44,544 nucleotides of DNA. It comes from Streptomyces sp. PR69. Lineage in GTDB: Bacteria > Actinomycetota > Actinomycetes > Streptomycetales > Streptomycetaceae. The stretch covers positions 1-44,544 of the forward strand of contig NZ_JAOWCB010000038.1 in NCBI RefSeq assembly GCF_026420845.1, in the 5' to 3' direction. Made by a program: the position numbers and the translations under genes. Below are positions 37,567 to 44,544 of the stretch, one piece after another (within the stretch, counting starts at the first letter, position 1; each line of letters starts with the position of its first letter). The notes beneath the pieces were generated by a model, which was not told where the DNA came from, searched no databases, and worked only from the letters and a program-made list of their open reading frames with translations.

Positions 37567-38848
37567 GAACACCGCGTCCGGGAACACCGGGTCCGGGAAC
37601 ACCGGGTCCGCGAGCACCGCCGTCTCCCCGGATGGCGCGTCCGGCGCCACGATCCAGCTGGAGAACCTCACCAAGCGCTACCCCGGCAACCCCACGCCCG
37701 CCGTCGACAACGTCTCCATGGAGATCAAGGCCGGCGAGATCGTGATCTTCGTGGGCCCGTCCGGCTGCGGGAAGTCGACCACGCTGAAGATGATCAACCG
37801 GCTGATCGAGCCCACGTCCGGCCGTATCCGGATCAACGACGAGGACGTCACGGACATGGACCCGGTCAAGCTGCGGCGGAAGATCGGGTACGCGATCCAG
37901 GCCTCGGGGCTGTTCCCGCATATGACAGTCGCGGAGAACATCGCCCTGGTGCCGAGGATGGCCGACTGGCCGAAGGCGCGGGTCCGGGGCCGGGTCGAGG
38001 AGATGCTCGATCTGGTGGGCCTGGACCCGCGCGAGTTCCACGGCCGCTATCCGCGGCAGCTGTCGGGCGGCCAGCAGCAGCGGGTGGGCGTCGCGCGGGC
38101 GCTGGCCGCGGACCCGCCGGTGCTGCTGATGGACGAGCCGTTCGGCGCGGTCGACCCCATCACCCGGGACCATCTCCAGGACGAGCTGATCCGGCTGCAG
38201 CACGAACTGCGCAAGACCATCGTCTTCGTCACCCATGACTTCGACGAGGCGATCAAGCTCGGCGACCGGATCGCGGTGCTGCGGGAGCAATCGCACATCG
38301 CCCAGTTCGACACCCCGGAGGCGATCCTCACCAACCCGACGGACGACTTCGTCTCCGGCTTCGTGGGAGCGGGCGCGGCCCTCAAGCGGCTCAACCTCAC
38401 CCGTGTACGGGATGTGGTGATCGCCGAGTTCCCGACGGTCAGCGTCGACGATCCGCTGCAGTCCATCTTCAACAAGCTGCGGGAGGGCCCGCACAATGAG
38501 CTGCTGATGCTGGACCGGCGCGGCCGCCCGTACAAATGGCTGCGCCGCGGCGATCTGGCGCGCGCCAAGGGCTCGCTGGCCAGGGCGGGACAGCTGGTCC
38601 AGGACACGGTGACACGGGACGCCACCCTGCGCGACGCGCTGGAGGCGGTGCTGACGGACTCCGGGGGCCGGGCGGCGGTGACCGGGCGGCGGGGCGAGTA
38701 CATCGGCGTCGTCGACATGGAGACGCTGATGAACTCCGTGCACGAGATGCTGGAGGCGGACCGGCTGGCGGCGATCGAGCACCACCACCACCTGGAGGAG
38801 CTGCGCCACGACCGTACGGAGCGGGAGCTTGAGGGGTTCGGCGGATGA
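37559..38848 (+). CDS. osmolyte ABC transporter ATPase with CBS domains (ProV/OpuCA type)
   Basis: The 429-residue ATPase has Walker A GPSGCGKST, the Q loop, signature LSGGQQQRVGVARAL, Walker B VLLMDEPFG and H loop VFVTHD, all in order. After the ATPase domain (about 32-270) come two CBS domains (PTVSVDDPLQSIF..., DTVTRDATLRDALEAVL), which in OpuA sense ionic strength. The GTG start overlaps the previous stop by 8 bases. The N terminus (ENTASGNTGSGNTGSAST) comes from a tandem 15-base repeat at 37580-37609. The C terminus carries HHHHLEELRHDRTEREL. Confidence 0.95.
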   Translation: MPENTASGNTGSGNTGSASTAVSPDGASGATIQLENLTKRYPGNPTPAVDNVSMEIKAGEIVIFVGPSGCGKSTTLKMINRLIEPTSGRIRINDEDVTDMDPVKLRRKIGYAIQASGLFPHMTVAENIALVPRMADWPKARVRGRVEEMLDLVGLDPREFHGRYPRQLSGGQQQRVGVARALAADPPVLLMDEPFGAVDPITRDHLQDELIRLQHELRKTIVFVTHDFDEAIKLGDRIAVLREQSHIAQFDTPEAILTNPTDDFVSGFVGAGAALKRLNLTRVRDVVIAEFPTVSVDDPLQSIFNKLREGPHNELLMLDRRGRPYKWLRRGDLARAKGSLARAGQLVQDTVTRDATLRDALEAVLTDSGGRAAVTGRRGEYIGVVDMETLMNSVHEMLEADRLAAIEHHHHLEELRHDRTERELEGFGG

Positions 38849-39720
38849 GCGAGGACCTCGCGGCCGATCGGACCCCGGACCGGGCTCCGGATCAGGCTCG
38901 GGATCACGCCCCGGACCAGGCGGCGGACCGGGCGGCGGACCGGGCGGCGGAGGAACCCCCTCCGCGGCTCGCGCCCCGCCCCCGGCCCCGCATCGGGTGG
39001 CAGCGGCTGACGCTGCTGCCGAGTGTGGTCGTGCTCGTCGCGGCGGCCACCTGGGTCTGGATCGCGAACGCGGACCTCGACTCGATCGCCGGGAACGCGC
39101 TCGCCGGAGACACCGTGCAGCTGCGGCTGTGGCAGCACATCCGGCTCACGGCGATCTCCACCTTCTGGGTGCTGCTGATCGCCATCCCGCTGGGCATCGC
39201 GCTGACCCGGCGCGGTCTGAGCAGGGCCTCCCCCGTGGTGACCGCCATCGCCAACATCGGGCAGGCCACCCCGGCGATCGGGCTGCTGGCGCTGCTGGTG
39301 ATCTGGCTGGGGATCGGCCCCTCGACCGCCGTCACCGGCATGGTGATCTACGCGGTGCTGCCGGTGCTGGCCAACACGGTCGCGGGCCTGAAAGCGATCG
39401 ACCCACAGCTGGTGGAGGCCGCGCGCGGCATCGGCATGTCCGCGGCCGGCACCCTGCTGAGAGTCGAACTGCCCCTGGCCGTGCCGCTGATCCTGGCGGG
39501 GGTGCGCACCGCGCTGGTCCTCAACGTCGGCACGGCGACGCTGGCCACGTTCGTCGGCGGCGGCGGGCTCGGCGATCTGATCACCTCGGGCATCCAGACG
39601 CAGCGGATGCCGGTACTGGTGCTCGGCTCGGTGCTCACGGTGGCGCTGGCGCTGCTGGTCGACTGGCTGGCGTCGCTGGCGGAGCTGGTGCTGACCCCGC
39701 GCGGGCTGGAGGCGGAGTGA
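38845..39720 (+). CDS. osmolyte ABC transporter permease 2 (OpuCD type)
   Basis: The 291-residue permease has an unusually long N-terminal charged tail with DRAPDQARDHAPDQAADRAAD-like repeats (about 8-36), followed by about six membrane helices and the coupling loop VEAARGIGMSAAGTLLRVELPLAVP. Compared with permease 1 it is homologous in the core but carries this extra tail of unknown use. The ATG overlaps the ATPase stop (ATGA). Confidence 0.92.
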   Translation: MSEDLAADRTPDRAPDQARDHAPDQAADRAADRAAEEPPPRLAPRPRPRIGWQRLTLLPSVVVLVAAATWVWIANADLDSIAGNALAGDTVQLRLWQHIRLTAISTFWVLLIAIPLGIALTRRGLSRASPVVTAIANIGQATPAIGLLALLVIWLGIGPSTAVTGMVIYAVLPVLANTVAGLKAIDPQLVEAARGIGMSAAGTLLRVELPLAVPLILAGVRTALVLNVGTATLATFVGGGGLGDLITSGIQTQRMPVLVLGSVLTVALALLVDWLASLAELVLTPRGLEAE

Positions 39721-40694
39721 AACGGTTCACGGCCGCGGCGGCGGCCCTCGCCCTGCTGGCCTTCGGCGGGCTGACGGGCTGCGGCCTCAAGAGCGGCTCG
39801 CCGCTGGCCGACGACGTCTCCCCCGGTTCGGTGGGCCGGGGCCGCCCCCTCGAAGGCGCCTCGCTGACGGTCACGTCCAAGAACTTCAGCGAGCAGCTCA
39901 TCCTGGGCCAGATGATCGGCCTGATTTTCAAGGCGGCGGGCGCGGAGGTGCTGGACCGGACGAACCTGCCCGGCTCGATCAGCGCCCGCGAGGCGATCGT
40001 GAACGGCGACGCGGACGCGATGTACGAGTACACGGGCACGGCCTGGATCACCTACCAGGGCAACCAGGACCCGATCACCGACCCGCGGGAGCAGTGGCAG
40101 GCCGTCCGCGACACGGACCTCGCGGAAGGCGTGACCTGGCTGCCCGCGTCCACCCTCGACAACACCTACGCCCTGGCGATCAGCAAGCGGAACAACGCGG
40201 AGTACGGACTGAAGACGCTCTCGGACGTGGCGGAGCTGGCCGAGCGGAACCCGTCCGCCGTGACCGTATGCGTGGAGAACGAGTTCGCGTCCCGCGACGA
40301 CGGGCTTCCCGGCATGCAGAAGGCCTACGGGATGGACCTCCCCGCAGCCAGCATCAAGAAGATGGACGCCGGGATCATCTACACCCAGATCTCCCAGTCC
40401 GACTCCTGCCTGCTGGGCGAGGTCTACACCACGGACGGCCGGATCAAGGCGATGAACCTGGACGTCCTGGAGGACGACCGGCACTTCTTCCCCAACTACA
40501 ACGCGGCCCCCGAGATCCACACCGCCACCCTCGAAAAGTGGCCCGCGATCGCGGACCTGCTGAACCCCCTGACCGCGAGGCTGACGACCCAGACGGCCCA
40601 GGAGCTGAACGCCAGGGTCGACGTCGGCGGCGAGGACCCGCACGAGGTGGCCAAGGAGTGGCTGGTGCGGGAGGGCTTCATCGAAGAGGGATAG
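39717..40694 (+). CDS. osmolyte-binding lipoprotein (OsmX/OpuCC type)
   Basis: The 325-residue protein starts at GTG 39717, overlapping the permease 2 stop. It has a signal sequence with lipobox LTGC (Cys near 22) and the binding-protein core: LTVTSKNFSEQLILGQM, NLPGSISAREAIVNGDADAMYEYTGTAW, AISKRNNAEYGLKTLSDV, and FFPNYNAAPEI. The fold matches glycine betaine, carnitine and choline binders; the exact ligand depends on aromatic residues I cannot place by eye. It completes the transporter. No terminator follows; 177 bases with a GCCCTGAACSG-type short repeat separate it from the next gene. Confidence 0.93.
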   Translation: MKRFTAAAAALALLAFGGLTGCGLKSGSPLADDVSPGSVGRGRPLEGASLTVTSKNFSEQLILGQMIGLIFKAAGAEVLDRTNLPGSISAREAIVNGDADAMYEYTGTAWITYQGNQDPITDPREQWQAVRDTDLAEGVTWLPASTLDNTYALAISKRNNAEYGLKTLSDVAELAERNPSAVTVCVENEFASRDDGLPGMQKAYGMDLPAASIKKMDAGIIYTQISQSDSCLLGEVYTTDGRIKAMNLDVLEDDRHFFPNYNAAPEIHTATLEKWPAIADLLNPLTARLTTQTAQELNARVDVGGEDPHEVAKEWLVREGFIEEG

Positions 40695-40871
40695 CGCCCT
40701 GAACGGAGGGACAGGTGCCCTGAACCGCCTCCCCGCGGCGGGAACTGTAAGCGCGCTCACCGAGGCGCCCGCCATGCTCCCGGCACCATCGGAAGTGGGT
40801 GACCGCGACCAGGCGGGACGAGCCGGTGTCCCGCGGGGTCGGGGCGTCCCCGGGGGGCCGGGAGGTGCGAG

Positions 40872-41906
40872 ATGAACGGTCGGCAGCCGCCCCGCCGGTC
40901 ACGGCGGCAGGCCGTCAAGGGCGCGGGAGCGATCGGTGCGGCCGCGGTCCTGCTCGTGGGCGGCGGCGTGATCGGCTGGCAGGCCGTCTCCGACCGCCCG
41001 TCCCAGCCGGTCACGGCCGTGCAGCCGGGCCAGGACCCGTCGCTGGAGGCGCTCGCCGGGGCCGCGGTGTCCGGCGGACCGGGCAAGGACGGCATCCCTT
41101 CCATCGACGAGCCCCGGTTCGTCGCGGCCGGCGACGCCGGCTTCCTCTCCGACGACGACCCGGTCTTCGGCCTGGAGCACCGGGGCGAGGTCAAGGCGTA
41201 CCCGCAGCTGGTGCTGGTATGGCACGAGATCGTCAACGACACGGTCGGCGGTGCGCCGCTCGCGGTCACCTACTGCCCCCTGACCGGCACGGTCATCGGA
41301 TTCTCCGCCCCGCCCGACACCCAGCGGCTGACGTTCGGCACCACCGGCAGGCTCGTCAACTCCAATCTGCTGATGTACGACCGGCAGACCGGCTCCGAGT
41401 GGCCCCAGCTGCTGGGTCAGGCGGTCAGCGGACCGCTCAAGGGCACCCGGCTCGACACCGTCCCCCTGGTCTGGACCACATGGGGGCAGTGGCGCACCGC
41501 GCACCCCGACACCCAGGTGCTGTCCACCGACACCGGGGCGCTGCGCTCGTACGGCAGCGACCCGTACGGCTCCTATGACTCCTATCCGGACCGCGGCGGC
41601 TACTACGCCGGGGGCCGCCCGATCTTCCCGGTCCTCGCCTCCAGTGACCGCTTCGCCGACAAGGACGTCGTCGTGGGCGTACGCGTCGGCGCGGAGCGGC
41701 TGGCCATCCCCAAGGACGTCGTCCGCACGAAGGGGGTCGTGCGGGCGGAGGCCGGCGGCGTCCTGGTGGAGGCGCGCTGGGACGACAGGCTCGGCGCCGC
41801 CCGCGTCGTGCAGCAGGCCGGGGAGCGCTGGGAGCCCGCTGACCATCTCGACTCGATGTGGTTCGCCTGGTACGCCTTCTACCCCAGCGGCCAGGTGCGG
41901 ACATGA
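40872..41906 (+). CDS. DUF3179 protein with N-terminal membrane anchor
   Basis: The 344-residue product has a basic N terminus (RQPPRRSRRQAVKG), one helix (about 17-36) and an outer domain. The DUF3179 core is RGEVKAYPQLVLVWHEIVNDTVGGAPLAVTYCPLTGTVIGF with H118, E119 and conserved Cys135. Strand-rich blocks LVNSNLLMYDRQTGSEWPQLLG and VVVGVRVGAERLAIPKDVV follow. The function of DUF3179 is not known to me. The ATG at 40872 follows GGGAGGTG. Its TGA overlaps the next ATG, and all three genes to 44039 overlap, so it is part of a coupled operon. Confidence 0.88.
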   Translation: MNGRQPPRRSRRQAVKGAGAIGAAAVLLVGGGVIGWQAVSDRPSQPVTAVQPGQDPSLEALAGAAVSGGPGKDGIPSIDEPRFVAAGDAGFLSDDDPVFGLEHRGEVKAYPQLVLVWHEIVNDTVGGAPLAVTYCPLTGTVIGFSAPPDTQRLTFGTTGRLVNSNLLMYDRQTGSEWPQLLGQAVSGPLKGTRLDTVPLVWTTWGQWRTAHPDTQVLSTDTGALRSYGSDPYGSYDSYPDRGGYYAGGRPIFPVLASSDRFADKDVVVGVRVGAERLAIPKDVVRTKGVVRAEAGGVLVEARWDDRLGAARVVQQAGERWEPADHLDSMWFAWYAFYPSGQVRT

Positions 41907-42634
41907 CAGGCACCCCCATGACCGGGCTCCTGACCCGGCTCCTGACCGGACTCCCGAACGGGCTCCTGACCGCGCTCGCCAGGGTCGGAGACGCCGGGGA
42001 CGCCGCCGTCGCCGCGGTCGCCGCCACCCCCCGCCGGGTGCGCAGCGCCCTCGCGGTTCGCCGCAGCCGCCGGGTCGCGCTGACCGCCGCCGCCGTCACC
42101 CTGCTGGTCTACCTGTTCTCCATCGGGGATCTGGCGGTGTCCCCCTCGGGCCGGTTCACCGGTTCCCCCGCCGTGCGGACCGCGCCTGAGCAGCTGTTCG
42201 ACCCGCGCGCGCCGTATCTGTTCGAACCGGTCCTCGCCTGGCATCCCACCAGCCATCTCGCGGTGTTCGTCAGCCCGGTCAACCTGCTGCTGGGCGCGGT
42301 CGTGGCGGCGCTCGTCGGCTGCAACATCGCCGTCGCCGCCCACACGGCCCGGCAGGCCGCCGCGTGCCGGCCCACCCGGTACGCCCGGCTCCTGGGCGTG
42401 CTCCCGGCGTTCCTGCTGGGATTCGCCTGCTGCGTGCCGGCCTTTCTGCTCGCCCTGGGCGCGGGCGCCGCCGCCGCGCTGCTGCCGGTCCTGATCCCGC
42501 TGCGCCCGGTGTTCTACCCGCTGACGCTCCTGCTGCTGACCGGCGCGCTGGTGTGGGGCGCATCCCGGGTACCCGGTGACCGAGACCCTGGGAAACAGCT
42601 GAGCAAGGAGGCCCCTGATGGTGCCGGTGCATGA
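41903..42634 (+). CDS. MerT-like polytopic membrane protein
   Basis: The 243-residue membrane protein has helices near 57-74, 118-146, 163-186, 188-200 and 204-220. Residues 170-205 read FLLGFACCVPAFLLALG, then LIPLRPVF. This resembles the MerT pattern of adjacent Cys in the first helix (ACC..P...ALG) and a P-x-RP-hydrophobic-F block. Further Cys are at 140 and 155, and the vicinal pair is C176-C177. The N-terminal 56 residues are basic and repetitive (MTGLLTRLLTGLPNGLLTAL). The start overlaps the DUF3179 stop and the end overlaps the flavoprotein gene by 17 bases. A metal or thiol transport or relay role is inference. Confidence 0.75.
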   Translation: MTGTPMTGLLTRLLTGLPNGLLTALARVGDAGDAAVAAVAATPRRVRSALAVRRSRRVALTAAAVTLLVYLFSIGDLAVSPSGRFTGSPAVRTAPEQLFDPRAPYLFEPVLAWHPTSHLAVFVSPVNLLLGAVVAALVGCNIAVAAHTARQAAACRPTRYARLLGVLPAFLLGFACCVPAFLLALGAGAAAALLPVLIPLRPVFYPLTLLLLTGALVWGASRVPGDRDPGKQLSKEAPDGAGA

Positions 42635-44039
42635 TGTCGATGTCGTGGTGATCGGAATGGGGGTCGGCGGCGAGCATGCCGCCGGGCGGCTCGCGGACGC
42701 GGGGCTGGACGTCCTGGGGGTGGAGGCGGAGCTGGTCGGCGGGGAGTGCCCGTACTGGGCGTGCATTCCGAGCAAGATGATGATCCGGGCGGGGAATCTG
42801 CTCGCCGAGGCCCGGCGCGTCCCCGGCATGGCCGGGGCCTCGCGGGTCGTCGCGGACTTCTCGCCGGTCGCGGACCGCGTCCGGGAGGAGGCGGCCGACG
42901 GCTGGGACGACCAGGTGGCCGTCGACCGGTTCACCGGCAAGGGCGGGCGCTTCATCCGCGGCCGCGCCCGGCTGGCCGGCCCCGGCCGGGTGGAGGCAGA
43001 CGGCCGGACGTTCGCCGCCCGGCGCGCGGTGGTGCTGGCCGCCGGCAGCCGCCCGCAGCTCCCGCCCGTACCGGGTCTGGACCAGGTGCCGTACTGGACC
43101 AACCGGCAGGCGGTCTCGGCCAAGGAGCCGCCTGCCTCGCTGCTGGTGCTCGGCGGCGGCGCCATCGGCGTGGAGCTTGCGCAGGTGTTCGCCCGCTTCG
43201 GCGTCGCGGTGACCGTCGTGGAGGCGATGGAGCGGCTGGTGCCCGCGGAGGAGCCCGAGGTCGGCGCCCTGCTGGCCGATGTGCTGCGGGCGGAAGGCTG
43301 CACCGTACGCACCGGGGCGCGGGCTGCCGGAGTGCGGCACGCGGACGACAGTGCGGACGACGGTGCGGACGCCGGAGCCGACGCCTTCCGGCTCACCCTC
43401 GACGGCGGGGAGGAGATCACCGGGCAGCGGCTGCTGGTGGCCACCGGACGCCGCCCGCACCTGGCCGGACTCGGCCTGGAGACCGTCGGCCTCGACCCCG
43501 GCGCGCGCGCCCTGGCCGTCGACGGCCGGATGCGGACGGCGGCGCAGGGCGTATGGGGCGTCGGCGACATCACCGGCCGCGGCCTCTTCACCCATGTGGC
43601 GATGTACCAGGCGGAGCTCGCCGTCCGCGACATCCTCGGCGAGCCGGGGCCGGAGGCCGACTACCGGGCCCTGCCGCGGGTCACCTTCACCGACCCCGAG
43701 ATCGGCTCCGTGGGCATGACCGAACAAGCGGCGCGCGAGCAGGGGCTGCGGGTGCGTACGGGCAGCGCGCGGCTCCCGTCCTCGGCGCGCGGCTGGATCC
43801 ACAAGGCGGGCAACGACGGCCTGGTCAAGCTGGTCGAGGATGCCGAACGCGGGGTCCTGGTCGGGGCTGCCTCCGTCGGCCCGGCGGGCGGCGAGGTCCT
43901 CTACGGGCTGGCCATCGCCGTCCAGAACGAGATCCCGGTCGACCGGCTGCGGCACATGATGTTCGCGTACCCGACCTTCCACCGCGCCGTGGAGGACGCC
44001 CTGGCCGACCTGGCCGACCTGGGCGGCCATGACGGCTGA
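42618..44039 (+). CDS. class I pyridine nucleotide-disulfide oxidoreductase (MerA/Lpd-like)
   Basis: The 473-residue flavoprotein has an FAD motif VIGMGVGGEHAA (11-22), redox-active C44-x4-C49 in GGECPYWACIPSK, an NAD(P) motif VLGGGAIGVELAQVF, GVWGVGDITGRGLFTHVAMYQ, and a dimer domain ending MMFAYPTFHRAVEDAL. The family couples NAD(P)H to disulfide, thiol or metal reduction. It lacks the C-terminal vicinal cysteines and N-terminal HMA domain of MerA, and the Lpd catalytic HxHP is replaced by FAYP. ATG 42618 with AAGGAGG is clear. It lies inside the MerT-like gene end, so the two are coupled. Confidence 0.92.
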   Translation: MVPVHDVDVVVIGMGVGGEHAAGRLADAGLDVLGVEAELVGGECPYWACIPSKMMIRAGNLLAEARRVPGMAGASRVVADFSPVADRVREEAADGWDDQVAVDRFTGKGGRFIRGRARLAGPGRVEADGRTFAARRAVVLAAGSRPQLPPVPGLDQVPYWTNRQAVSAKEPPASLLVLGGGAIGVELAQVFARFGVAVTVVEAMERLVPAEEPEVGALLADVLRAEGCTVRTGARAAGVRHADDSADDGADAGADAFRLTLDGGEEITGQRLLVATGRRPHLAGLGLETVGLDPGARALAVDGRMRTAAQGVWGVGDITGRGLFTHVAMYQAELAVRDILGEPGPEADYRALPRVTFTDPEIGSVGMTEQAAREQGLRVRTGSARLPSSARGWIHKAGNDGLVKLVEDAERGVLVGAASVGPAGGEVLYGLAIAVQNEIPVDRLRHMMFAYPTFHRAVEDALADLADLGGHDG

Positions 44040-44064
44040 CGCCGATATCGGGTCGCTCCTCGGG

Positions 44065-44400
44065 TCACCCCTCGCCTGCTGCGGCCTGGTCCGGCTCCGC
44101 GCGGTCCGGCTCCGGCGTCCCCTCCACACGTACGCCCTGCCAGAACGCCACATGGCCCTTGATTCTCCGGGCCAGGGGGCTGGGCCTCGGGTAGTACCAG
44201 GCGGCGTTCCGATTCACCAGGCCGTCGACCTCGATGCTGTAGTAGCGCGCCACGCCCTTCCAGAAGCACAGCGACCTCGCCCTGCTCGGTGTGAAGTACT
44301 GCCGGTTCAGGGACTCGGGCGGGAAGTAGTGGTTGCCCTCGACGATCACCGTGCGCGGCGCCTCCGCGATCACTGTGCCGTTCCACACCGCACGCAGCAT
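44065..44400 (-). CDS. DUF427-domain protein
   Basis: The 111-residue product reads MLRAVWNGTVIAEAPRTVIVEGNHYFPPESLN, FTPSRARSLCFWKGVARYYSIEVDG and AAWYYPRPSPLARRIKGHVAFW, the DUF427 pattern (small beta-barrel, function unknown). A short acidic tail (EPDRAEPDQAAAGEG) is added. The ATG at 44400 is chosen because GAGGAG lies seven bases upstream, rejecting a GTG two codons earlier. It is convergent with the flavoprotein gene (25 bases apart), so it is not in that operon. Bases 44401-44544 hold only its promoter region and nothing else I can name. Confidence 0.88.
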   Translation of the reverse strand: MLRAVWNGTVIAEAPRTVIVEGNHYFPPESLNRQYFTPSRARSLCFWKGVARYYSIEVDGLVNRNAAWYYPRPSPLARRIKGHVAFWQGVRVEGTPEPDRAEPDQAAAGEG

Positions 44401-44544
44401 GGCCACTCCTCGTGGTGAGCGGGGAACGATGCCCCCGCGGGAGTCTTCACGCTAGCCGGGGCCGCCGCGGTGGTTCGGTGACCGCGCTCACCCTCCGCGC
44501 CGGGTGCGAGGGCGGGTGGGGGTGTGGGGACGGGGCCGGGTGCG

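Overview
The window is high-GC DNA from a Streptomyces-type actinomycete. The evidence is strongly GC-biased third codon positions, many GTG starts and 1-17 bp gene overlaps, leaderless-looking promoters, DasR-type operators, an SsgA-like sporulation gene, and the neighbour set clpS-DUF2017 and mec-cysO-cysM. The gene order resembles the nagF-nagE1-nagE2 neighbourhood that I remember from the S. coelicolor chromosome. This is core-type chromosome. I see no prophage, insertion sequence, CRISPR array or antibiotic cluster.

Layout. 1-2000: a guanidinium exporter behind a guanidine-III riboswitch, a GroES-like protein, a DUF3618 protein and a Bcp peroxiredoxin. 2117-3355: two overlapping HNH nuclease genes running into a tRNA gene with a short variable loop and a UAG anticodon. 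3419-5274: rdgB, a small lipoprotein and rph. 5419-8700: N-acetylglucosamine PTS genes (nagF, nagE1, nagE2) with three DasR boxes. 8848-10321: a metallo-hydrolase and a membrane-anchored PemK/MazF-like protein. 10894-12951: the thiocarboxylate cysteine pathway (mec, a leader peptide not previously listed, cysO, cysM). 13126-16445: an amino-acid permease and a sodium/alanine symporter. 16829-17757: DUF2017 and clpS. 17871-20121: the NAD salvage pair pncB and pncA. 20437-27113: a secreted M6 protease, two RDD membrane proteins and ssgG. 27116-32019: VOC protein, FAD oxidase, TPR protein, class F-like sortase and a small anchored secreted protein. 32149-34850: a two-component system. 34971-36723: hpd and a divergent Lrp regulator. 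36919-40694: a ProVWX-type osmolyte ABC transporter. 40872-44039: a coupled trio of DUF3179 protein, MerT-like membrane protein and MerA/Lpd-like flavoprotein. 44065-44400: a DUF427 protein.

Best candidates for something new: (i) the DUF3179 / MerT-like / disulfide-oxidoreductase operon, which looks like a mercury-type transport-plus-reductase module without the usual mer signatures; (ii) the HNH-HNH-tRNA cassette, whose class I tRNA body carries a leucine-type UAG anticodon loop; (iii) a CysO sulfur carrier whose di-glycine is capped by Ser-Leu, next to a JAMM protease that could uncap it, preceded by a leaderless leader-peptide gene; (iv) a repeated 37-bp motif near the two amino-acid transporter genes; and (v) a sortase lacking the expected arginine beside an anchored protein without LPXTG. 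All functional calls rest on reading motifs by eye; no database search was run.
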